Source: Gammaproteobacteria bacterium (GTDB lineage: Bacteria; Pseudomonadota; Gammaproteobacteria; Burkholderiales; Burkholderiaceae_C). From it: a stretch of 5,942 nucleotides of DNA. A program made the translations under genes and the position numbers. Location of the stretch: the NCBI GenBank assembly GCA_030054245.1, contig JASGCH010000096.1, positions 1-5,942 on the forward strand, read 5' to 3'. How positions within the stretch are numbered: the stretch's first letter is position 1; every line of letters starts with the position of its first letter. The notes beneath the pieces were generated by a model. That model made no database searches. It saw only the letters and a list, made by a program, of their open reading frames with translations, and was not told the origin of the DNA. Of this stretch, positions 1 to 5,314 are shown piece after piece.

Positions 1-141
1 CGTCAGTACGGCGATGAGCATGCCAAGCATGCCAAAAATATTGCCTCGAATAGCTGAACGAGGATGCGACAAACCCTTCAGGGCTTGAATAAAACAGACA
101 CTGGCGACGAGGTAAAGCAGTGTTACTAAATTTTGGTTCAT
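1..141 (-). CDS. pntB: NAD(P) transhydrogenase subunit beta, N-terminal part (cut by window edge)
   Basis: Only the first 47 codons lie in the window; the frame is still open at base 1. The translation begins MNQNLVTLLYLVASVCFIQA and continues with a GLSHPRSAIRGNIFGMLGM-type stretch. This matches the start of PntB: a first membrane helix followed by the conserved 'GL(S)...RGN.FG..GM' segment. The family protein is about 460 residues, with nine membrane helices and a C-terminal NADP(H)-binding domain, all outside this window. The ATG overlaps the pntAB stop as ATGA, a four-base overlap that suggests translational coupling. No Shine-Dalgarno sequence is visible in the A-rich stretch before it. 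In the complex, PntB forms most of the proton channel and binds NADP(H). The identification is firm because of the sequence match and the gene order. Confidence 0.93.
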   Translation of the reverse strand, partial: MNQNLVTLLYLVASVCFIQALKGLSHPRSAIRGNIFGMLGMLIAVLT

Positions 142-581
142 TTTTTATTTTGAAACATCGCTAACATACGCTTGGTAACCATAAATCCACCAAAGACATT
201 GATGGCAGATAAGAGGACAGCCAAAGAACCTAATAGCTGACCGAGCAACGATTGGGTTAAGCTGGCGGCAATAACTGCACCGACGATTATAATCGCTGAA
301 ATAGCATTGGTTACGGACATTAAAGGAGTGTGTAGGGCCGCGGTAACATTCCAGACCACATGATAACCCACATAAATTGCCAATACGAAGATGATGAAAT
401 TATAGGTGGTTGGTGAAACGGTATTGCCTGGATTCCCTAGATTTAGCACTTCTTGGCACAGCTTATCCGCAAACAATTGTAAAAATTTGGGGTTCTGCCA
501 AGGATTCTCCTGAGAAGTGGCAAAAACCCAACTGGGTATCAAAAAAATAAAGCCTATCCATAATTTATGCAAGGTGGTCAT
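138..581 (-). CDS. pntAB: NAD(P) transhydrogenase subunit alpha part 2 (membrane domain)
   Basis: This 147-residue protein is the membrane part of the alpha subunit, encoded separately as in Rhodospirillum-type three-subunit enzymes; in E. coli it is fused to the NAD domain. The diagnostic segment is NVTAALHTPLMSVTNAIS (residues 78-95), conserved at the C-terminus of PntA. Membrane helices are seen at about 58-78, 92-108 and 113-135, the expected three. Ahead of them is a hydrophobic N-terminus (residues 7-21) ending in VFA before TSQEN, which looks like a cleavable signal peptide. The gene starts 16 bases after the pntAA stop and ends in a four-base ATGA overlap with pntB, so the three genes are almost certainly one operon. 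The spacer before the ATG shows no ribosome binding site, which also fits coupled translation. It assembles with PntB to form the proton path in the inner membrane. Confidence 0.95.
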   Translation of the reverse strand: MTTLHKLWIGFIFLIPSWVFATSQENPWQNPKFLQLFADKLCQEVLNLGNPGNTVSPTTYNFIIFVLAIYVGYHVVWNVTAALHTPLMSVTNAISAIIIVGAVIAASLTQSLLGQLLGSLAVLLSAINVFGGFMVTKRMLAMFQNKK

Positions 582-597
582 GATTAATAGGGAGAAG

Positions 598-1710
598 TTA
601 TTTTAAAAGGTGTCCATTTTGGCAGAGCAAACAAGCTTGCACAATGTCGTCAGCCGAATTGATAAGCAACTGTCCTTGGGCATCTGAAAGCAGACGAACA
701 AAGTCGTATAAGTTGCGTGCATACAATTGACTAGCGTCGGTTGGCATTAATGAAGGGATATTGGTTTCTCCTAGAATACGGACGCCATGGCGAATGATCT
801 CGCACCCTGGTTCAGTTAATTCACAATTGCCTCCCTGGCTAGCCGCCAGATCAACGATTACCGAGCCCATAGACATTTGTTTGACCATATCCTCAGAAAT
901 TAATTTAGGAGCATCTCTTCCAGGTATTAATGCGGTACTGATGACGACATTGGCTTGAGCAATGTGCTTGGCTACCTCCAATTTTTGTCGATTTAACCAA
1001 CTGACCGGCATGGGCTTGGCGTAGCCTCCTACCCCAGCGGCGGCGTCTCTTTCTTCATCGCTTGTGTAGGGTACTTCAATAAATTTGGCACCCAGAGACA
1101 ATACTTGTTCTTTTACGCTAGGTCTTACATCGGAGGCTTCGACAACCGCACCCAAGCGTTTTGCAGTGGCAATGGCTTGTAATCCAGCCACTCCCACACC
1201 CAAGACGACTACCTTGGTGGCTTTTATCGTGCCAGCGGCTGTGGTCAACATAGGGAAAAATTTACCCAAAGCACGCGCGGCTAGAATAACGGCTAAATAT
1301 CCAGACACCGTCGCTTGGGAAGATAAAACATCCATACTCTGTGCTCTGGTTGTCCTAGGAGCCAACTCTAGGGCAAAAGCGGTTGTTTGTGATTGTGCTA
1401 AGGACTCTAATCCAGCTTTGGTATGAGGTTCTAACATACCTATAAGAACACTCTTAGGTAACAATAATTTGATTTCGTTTTCTTGGGGTCTGCGTACTTT
1501 TAAAATGAGCTCATTTTGATAAACTGTAGCTTGGTTGACAATTTCAGCACCAGCTTTTTGATAATCTTCATCGCTAAAATGGGCAGACTCACCCGCGTGA
1601 CTTTGTACTTGTATGCGATGTTGGGCTTTAATATAACTAGGTACTATATGAGGAGTTATAGCTACGCGTTTTTCACCTTGAAAAGTTTCTAGTGGAATTC
1701 CAATATTCAT
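598..1710 (-). CDS. pntAA: NAD(P) transhydrogenase subunit alpha part 1 (NAD-binding domain)
   Basis: This 370-residue soluble NAD(H)-binding domain I works in hydride transfer from NADH to NADP+ in the proton-translocating transhydrogenase. It opens with the family start MNIGIPLETFQGEKRVAITP. It also has KVRRP (71-75), the segment R119..R122.QSMDVLSSQA (119-133), the Rossmann motif GVGVAG (171-176), EASDVRP (191-197), the GGYAKPMP mobile-loop region (228-235), and STALIPGRDAPKLI plus SVIVDLAASQGGNCE further on. The length matches stand-alone PntAA proteins (roughly 370-385). The chosen ATG gives exactly the expected N-terminus. It is the first gene of the pnt operon. Upstream there is an A/T-rich leader and then a strong palindrome (1755-1789) beginning 44 bases before the start codon. 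I see no convincing -35/-10 pair and no Shine-Dalgarno. Alanine dehydrogenase is the nearest alternative family, but the following pntAB and pntB exclude it. Confidence 0.97.
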   Translation of the reverse strand: MNIGIPLETFQGEKRVAITPHIVPSYIKAQHRIQVQSHAGESAHFSDEDYQKAGAEIVNQATVYQNELILKVRRPQENEIKLLLPKSVLIGMLEPHTKAGLESLAQSQTTAFALELAPRTTRAQSMDVLSSQATVSGYLAVILAARALGKFFPMLTTAAGTIKATKVVVLGVGVAGLQAIATAKRLGAVVEASDVRPSVKEQVLSLGAKFIEVPYTSDEERDAAAGVGGYAKPMPVSWLNRQKLEVAKHIAQANVVISTALIPGRDAPKLISEDMVKQMSMGSVIVDLAASQGGNCELTEPGCEIIRHGVRILGETNIPSLMPTDASQLYARNLYDFVRLLSDAQGQLLINSADDIVQACLLCQNGHLLK

Positions 1711-1754
1711 AACTTAAAAAAATAGGGTATGTTTGAAAAAGCGATTGGTTTATC

Positions 1755-1789
1755 AAGGCTGTTGCACCAGCCGATGGTGCAACAGCCTT
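1755..1789. repeat. Perfect 35-base palindromic hairpin (REP-like solo copy)
   Basis: A 15-base-pair perfect stem (1755-1769 with 1775-1789) encloses a five-base GCCGA loop. The inner 20 bases, GCACCAGCCGATGGTGCAAC (1764-1783), occur again unchanged at 2396-2415, so this is one copy of a local repeat family. A degraded end of the same kind (GGAGCCACGGTCTT) lies at 1836-1849, so the original element could have run to 1849. No T-run follows on either strand, so a standard intrinsic terminator is unlikely, although transcript folding just upstream of pntAA is possible. Confidence 0.85.
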
Positions 1790-1841
1790 CACCCGTTAAT
1801 CCTATACTGTCACACCGGCCATTATGGGAGCTCAAGGAGCC

Positions 1842-1891
1842 ACGGTCTTGCAGAGATAGTCAATTTATTCATAGGTAAAAGACCGTTGCAC
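1842..1891. repeat. Two degraded ends of the local palindromic repeat
   Basis: ACGGTCTT (1842-1849) and AAGACCGT (1879-1886) form an eight-base inverted repeat. Read outward, each extends into sequence resembling the ends of the element at 2271-2421. The minus strand from 1849 gives AAGACCGTGGCTCC, and the plus strand from 1879 gives AAGACCGTTGCAC, against AAGACGGTTGC(T/A)CC in the better copy. I read them as remnants of neighbouring copies. The 29 bases between them carry nothing I recognise. Confidence 0.5.
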
Positions 1892-1926
1892 TCTATCAAA
1901 AATAGAGTTACAAAAAGTTACAAAAA
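1890..1926. repeat. Small AT hairpin and 10-base tandem duplication 3' of the tRNA
   Basis: ACTCTAT (1890-1896) pairs with ATAGAGT (1902-1908) around a five-base CAAAA loop. It is followed by two head-to-tail copies of GTTACAAAAA (1907-1916 and 1917-1926). On the minus strand this lies just downstream of the tRNA and gives two TTTTT runs before a weak hairpin. It may slow or end tRNA transcription, but the order (T-runs first, weak AT stem after) is not that of a classic intrinsic terminator. Confidence 0.4.
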
Positions 1927-1934
1927 CATAGGTT

Positions 1935-2012
<78 letters not shown>

Positions 2013-2020
2013 TTGTCGGC

Positions 2021-2026
2021 ATTATA
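2021..2026 (-). promoter_or_regulatory. Perfect -10 box for tRNA-Pro
   Basis: The minus strand reads TATAAT, followed by GCCGACAA and then the first base of the mature tRNA. Transcription would start only one or two bases before the mature 5' end. The GC-rich stretch after the -10 box resembles the discriminators of stringently controlled stable-RNA promoters (inference). No good -35 box lies at 16-18 bases; that position falls inside the end of the palindromic element starting at 2032. Confidence 0.5.
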
Positions 2027-2031
2027 TATGA

Positions 2032-2222
2032 AAGACTGCGGCGCCGACGGCTGATGCCGCTGACTGCACTTCCACAAGCTAGTCTCGTATAGACTCAATA
2101 TGCGAGACCATAGAACGCCACCAGCTCATTTACTTCTTTGTAAATTCCGCTGGTTGCGTGCCCAAAGCCTGGTACTTTGGCAGTTCGTCTGGGCGGCGTA
2201 GCCGTAGGTGCAAAGGTCCTTT
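2032..2222. repeat. Diverged inverted-repeat element with three internal hairpins
   Basis: The left end, 2032-2058 (AAGACTGCGGC...CGGCTGATGCC), matches the left end of the element at 2271 at 20 of 27 positions. The right end, about 2194-2222 (GTAGCCGTAGGTGCAA then GGTCCTT), is a diverged version of that element's right end. Both edges are flanked by TATGA (2027-2031 and 2223-2227), a possible five-base target duplication. Inside are three stem-loops in a row: 2082-2108 (10 pairs, one G-T; a further CTA/TAG closes 2079-2113 past a bulge), 2116-2158 (CGCCACCAGC with GCTGGTTGCG plus an inner ATTTAC/GTAAAT stem) and 2159-2182 (CCAAAG/CTTTGG). No protein is encoded. This and the next element account for most of the 433 gene-free bases between the tRNA and ccmA. 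Confidence 0.6.
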
Positions 2223-2270
2223 TATGATACAATGAACTTGTTTATTAACGACACCTCGTATGAAGACTTC

Positions 2271-2421
2271 AAGACGGTTGCTCCATCGGCTGGTGCCGCT
2301 CGGTGAGCTGTCATAATTACAAGGCTACAGCGGAAGCCCAATGGATAGCGCAACGAACTGAGGCACATACATAACGCAGTCATTTGACCACCTTGGCACC
2401 AGCCGATGGTGCAACCGTCTT
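2271..2421. repeat. 151-base element with 27-base terminal inverted repeats
   Basis: The left end (2271-2297, AAGACGGTTGCTCC onward) and right end (2395-2421, finishing GTGCAACCGTCTT) are inverted copies matching at 26 of 27 bases; the one difference is T2282. Each end is itself a short palindrome (GCACCA/TGGTGC around the loop). The unit can therefore be read as a pair of inverted REP-like palindromes (BIME-like) or as a miniature inverted-repeat element. The roughly 97-base interior shows no transposase or known motif, although the minus strand stays open across it. TATGA occurs exactly seven bases outside each end (2259-2263 and 2429-2433), which may be coincidence. The element stops 24 bases before the ccmA start codon. 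Confidence 0.8.
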
Positions 2422-2428
2422 TAGGATC

Positions 2429-2434
2429 TATGAT
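2429..2434 (+). promoter_or_regulatory. Possible -10 box for ccmA
   Basis: TATGAT matches the sigma-70 -10 consensus at five of six positions and lies 11 bases before the ccmA ATG. A start about seven bases downstream would leave a leader of only about five bases, which fits the missing Shine-Dalgarno. No good -35 box is seen at the usual distance, which falls in the right end of the repeat element. This is tentative. Confidence 0.3.
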
Positions 2435-2445
2435 CTCTTTAAAAA

Positions 2446-3075
2446 ATGACACTTGAATTGCAAAAATTAGCTTGTTGGCGTTTCGACAGACCACTCACTC
2501 CAGCCGTTTCGCTCCAGGTGAAACGAGGGGAGTGGTGTCAATTTCATGGAGGTAATGGCGTAGGCAAGACCACGCTACTAAAAAAGATTGCCGGCTTAGG
2601 TTTTATCCCCGTTGAGGGGAACATCCTTTGGCAAGGGACACTCATTCAGAATATTGCAGATTATTCTCGCCATCTGGTGTATATCGGACACGAATTGGGT
2701 ATTAAATCTATGTTGACACCGAGCGAAAATTTGTGGTTTTACCATAAAATGCGCGGTGAAAAAATCGATGCCCACGAAATTCAGGTACGGTTAGATACTT
2801 GGTGCTTAGGGAAAAAAAAGTTTCATCCAATAAGTCAGCTGTCGCAAGGTCAAAAGCGTTTATGTGCCCTATCTAGGTTGGTGCCGGGACTCGCTTTGAT
2901 TTGGCTATTGGATGAACCATTTAATGGGTTAGATGGACAAGCATCTGAAATTTTAGTGCACAGTATGCAACAACATTTGGGAATGGGTGGCTTAATCGTG
3001 TTAACTAGTCATATACCTGTTCAGTGTCTTGGTATTGGAGTTAACTATCACCTTGAAAAGGTCCTTGCACCCTGA
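2446..3075 (+). CDS. ccmA: Heme exporter / cytochrome c maturation ATP-binding protein CcmA
   Basis: This 209-residue ABC ATPase is full length for CcmA (E. coli about 207). Walker A is GGNGVGKT (35-42), followed by the CcmA-type stretch YIGHELGIKSMLTPSENL (79-96), which has His where many ABC proteins have the Q-loop Gln. The signature is LSQGQKRLCALSRL (132-145), Walker B is LIWLLDEPF (151-159; D156, E157), and the switch His is H189 in LTSHI. In the known system CcmA works with membrane proteins CcmB, CcmC and CcmD to release heme-loaded CcmE for cytochrome c assembly. No ccmB follows; the next gene is the convergent ubiB, whose last 75 bases overlap this gene. An in-frame stop just upstream makes the ATG at 2446 the only start, and no Shine-Dalgarno is visible. 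The family call is strong. A role outside the Ccm complex cannot be excluded, since no partner is in view. Confidence 0.92.
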   Translation: MTLELQKLACWRFDRPLTPAVSLQVKRGEWCQFHGGNGVGKTTLLKKIAGLGFIPVEGNILWQGTLIQNIADYSRHLVYIGHELGIKSMLTPSENLWFYHKMRGEKIDAHEIQVRLDTWCLGKKKFHPISQLSQGQKRLCALSRLVPGLALIWLLDEPFNGLDGQASEILVHSMQQHLGMGGLIVLTSHIPVQCLGIGVNYHLEKVLAP

Positions 3076-4773
3076 GTTGTCCTCATTAAAAGCCAAGATT
3101 ACAGATTGGTCTTCTAGTGGGGTTTCATCTAGTGGGGTTTCATCATTGGATTCTTCGAACATCTGTTGAAAAACATTTAACCAATATTGGTTGCTTATCA
3201 AGATTGGGTAGGTGAACCAAAATCCATAAGCTATTGTTAAAAGTAATAAGATTTGGTAAAACCAGACCCAGCGTTGGCTTCTTTTATGCGACTCAGCATA
3301 CTGAACGAATTGGCTGTGTATTTTTCTTTGAAATACCACAGTCTCTTGTTGTCCTTGTATCCAGATGCGCGGAATTTGGTGTAAGTGGTGTAGGTAAAAT
3401 GGAAATTCTTGGCGAAAATGGTAGAGTAAGTGTTTTGGGCTGATTTGGGCACGCATCCAATTCTCTAAATAGGGTTTTGCCGTTGCCCACAAATCCAGTT
3501 CAGGGTCAATTTGTTTTCCCAAAGCCTCGACATTGAGGAGGGTTTTTTGCAATAAAACCAATTGAGGCTGAATTTCCACCTGAAACCTTCTAGAGGTTTG
3601 AAACAATTGAACTAAGACATGACCCAATGAAAAGTCCTTTAATGATTTTTGGAAGTAGGGCTCGCAGACGCAACGAATAGCGGATTCTAATTCGTTTAAG
3701 TCGGTATTTGCCGGAACCCATTGCGATTGAATATGTAGTTGTGCTACTTGCCGATAATCTCTTCTAAAAAATGCTAAAAAGTTATAAGCTAAATATTCTT
3801 TGTCAAAGTCGGTTAATGAGCCCACAATGCCAAAATCTAACAGAATAAATTTCCCAATATGTTCATTCTCAATACTTACGCGTAAATTTCCAGGGTGCAT
3901 GTCGGCATGAAAAAACCCTTTACCAAGAACTTGTGAAAAAAGTAAGATGATGCCATTTTTCGCCAATTGTGGTAAAGAAATATGGGAGGCCAAGAGTGCC
4001 TCTCGGTCTTGAATAGGGATTCCGTGCATTTTTTGCATAACCAATACTTCTTCAGTAGAATAATCCCAATAAATGGTTGGTATCAATGCTAGATTCAAGG
4101 AAGCTATATTTCTTTCTAGTTGCGTGGCATTGGAGGCCTCCAATAAAAAATTCAGTTCATCGTGTAGATGTCTATCAAATTCGGCTACTACTTGCCGAAG
4201 TTTTAAGCGTTTTCCGTCTTGAGAAATTTTTTCGACTAAAGTTGCCAAAGCGTACATTAAAGACAAATCAAGGTCTATGGTTTTTTGAATGTCAGGTCGC
4301 CGTACTTTAATCGCCACCTCAATGATACGGCCGTCTGATAGTTGGATAGTACCTAGATGCACCTGAGCGATCGAAGCGCTGGCTAGACATTGCCGATCGA
4401 AGGTTATAAAAATATCATGGATGCTTCGTTTGAGTGATTTTTCAATGACGGCAATGACCAGATCAGCGGGTAAGGGCTGGACTTGTTCCTGTAGTAGGGT
4501 CAGTTCGTTGATGAACGGCGGAGGAAGTAGATCTTTGCGAGTAGACAGTAGTTGTCCCAATTTGACAAAAATAGGTCCCATGGTCTCGAGGGATATACGC
4601 CAACTATGCGCTAATTTTTCTGGTGTGGGTCGTGTTCTAAATCCTGAAAATAGGCCGATGAGTAATCTTAAGCCAAAGGGTAGCTGGTGACTGTATAACC
4701 CCATCAATAAGTTGTATTTCCAAACCCTATAAATAATTTGTACTACTCTGTATATTTTGCGAAAAAAGTTCAT
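3001..4773 (-). CDS. ubiB: Ubiquinone biosynthesis regulatory kinase-like protein UbiB
   Basis: This 590-residue member of the UbiB/ADCK family of atypical kinase-like ATPases is needed for ubiquinone synthesis. Motifs in order are the KxGQ motif in FVKLGQLLSTRKDLLP (K71-Q74), the Ala-rich loop ASASIAQVH (131-139), VAIKVRRP with the invariant Lys156, DELNFLLEASNA (205-216), the catalytic loop HADMHPGN (289-296) and DFG (313-315). One clear membrane helix lies at about 502-526. E. coli UbiB is about 546 residues and ends with two helices. Here the second helix is absent and is replaced by an acidic tail (about 539-590) with a tandem DETPL repeat, and the last 25 codons run antisense to ccmA. 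The gene starts 40 bases after ubiJ. The gap holds a TATAAA (4792-4797, minus strand) that could be a weak -10, but no Shine-Dalgarno. Confidence 0.95.
   Translation of the reverse strand: MNFFRKIYRVVQIIYRVWKYNLLMGLYSHQLPFGLRLLIGLFSGFRTRPTPEKLAHSWRISLETMGPIFVKLGQLLSTRKDLLPPPFINELTLLQEQVQPLPADLVIAVIEKSLKRSIHDIFITFDRQCLASASIAQVHLGTIQLSDGRIIEVAIKVRRPDIQKTIDLDLSLMYALATLVEKISQDGKRLKLRQVVAEFDRHLHDELNFLLEASNATQLERNIASLNLALIPTIYWDYSTEEVLVMQKMHGIPIQDREALLASHISLPQLAKNGIILLFSQVLGKGFFHADMHPGNLRVSIENEHIGKFILLDFGIVGSLTDFDKEYLAYNFLAFFRRDYRQVAQLHIQSQWVPANTDLNELESAIRCVCEPYFQKSLKDFSLGHVLVQLFQTSRRFQVEIQPQLVLLQKTLLNVEALGKQIDPELDLWATAKPYLENWMRAQISPKHLLYHFRQEFPFYLHHLHQIPRIWIQGQQETVVFQRKIHSQFVQYAESHKRSQRWVWFYQILLLLTIAYGFWFTYPILISNQYWLNVFQQMFEESNDETPLDETPLEDQSVILAFNEDNSGCKDLFKVIVNSNTKTLNRYMTS
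3113..3142. repeat. 15-base tandem duplication within the ubiB 3' end
   Basis: TCTAGTGGGGTTTCA occurs twice head to tail (3113-3127 and 3128-3142). The unit is a multiple of three and encodes DETPL-DETPL at UbiB residues 544-553. It is in frame, so it lengthens the acidic tail without disrupting it. The perfect identity of the copies points to a recent slippage duplication. Confidence 0.9.
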
Positions 4774-4813
4774 TTAAGTGGCATAAAAGCATTTATAAGA
4801 ATGTCTATACCTA

Positions 4814-5314
4814 TCAACGCATTATTTTGCGGATGCAATTTCCTAAGAAATCCAGAGCTTGCATAATTAAATAGGCATTCTTATCTCCTAGCCAATGGGC
4901 TAAATCAGCTTCTATATCCCAGCGTAGATGATTTTGTAGCCAAGCCAACTCCGCGGCTAATTGGACATCACCGTTAATTTTCCATGGTAAGGCTTGTTTT
5001 TTAGCCAATAATCGGCTAATTTCTAGGACATTGGTCTCTTCCAGACTGAGTGTTAAATCTGCAGAAACCTCCTCATGCTCAGTAAACAGTCCAATCGGTG
5101 AAATTTTAAGTTTCAATGCCCATGGATCCCATTTTAGGGTAACGGTTTTTCCAGTGTGTGCCACTAATCTTTGTCTGGCTAAGGGTTCTTGGTTTAAGAG
5201 GTGGTTACACATGAGAATAACACGGTTTTGTACTTCACTCTTGAGCCAAATAGGGCTTTGGTTGGATAAATGGGCCAAAAATTCCAAGATGGGGGGCGGG
5301 GGAGGTAGAGTCAT
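4814..5314 (-). CDS. ubiJ: Ubiquinone biosynthesis accessory factor UbiJ (SCP2 domain)
   Basis: This 166-residue protein has an SCP2-like lipid-binding fold at about residues 25-125 and the UbiJ-typical C-terminal segment LRWDIEADLAHWLGDKNA (130-147). It is somewhat shorter than E. coli UbiJ (about 200). In the known system UbiJ, with UbiK, is a lipid-binding accessory factor that supports the soluble complex doing the late hydroxylation and methylation steps of ubiquinone synthesis. The position directly before ubiB is the classic order, although ubiE, usually just upstream, is replaced here by a TPR gene. The start overlaps that gene's stop as ATGA. The N-terminus has a five-proline run (residues 4-8). 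No Shine-Dalgarno is seen, so translation is probably coupled. Confidence is high because the weakly conserved sequence is backed by the neighbour. Confidence 0.88.
   Translation of the reverse strand: MTLPPPPPILEFLAHLSNQSPIWLKSEVQNRVILMCNHLLNQEPLARQRLVAHTGKTVTLKWDPWALKLKISPIGLFTEHEEVSADLTLSLEETNVLEISRLLAKKQALPWKINGDVQLAAELAWLQNHLRWDIEADLAHWLGDKNAYLIMQALDFLGNCIRKIMR

Noticed and set aside
761..1426. Plus-strand open frames opposite pntAA (761-958 and 1085-1426)
   Set aside because: Antisense shadows of a well-conserved gene, with no recognisable protein content.
1755..1789. Intrinsic terminator
   Set aside because: The stem is strong, but neither strand has a T-run directly after it, and it lies upstream of pntAA rather than at a gene end.
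2222..2494. Minus-strand open frame of 90 codons through the inverted-repeat element
   Set aside because: It lies almost wholly on the repeat element, overlaps the start of ccmA in antisense, and resembles no protein family I know. It might be an open stretch carried by the element, but there is no positive evidence of translation.
3076..3200. Frameshift at the ubiB end hiding a second membrane helix
   Set aside because: The other two minus-strand frames in this stretch reach stops quickly and encode no hydrophobic segment.
3234..4690. Several short open frames on both strands inside ubiB
   Set aside because: They are other-frame shadows of the conserved kinase-like gene and have no independent motif or context.
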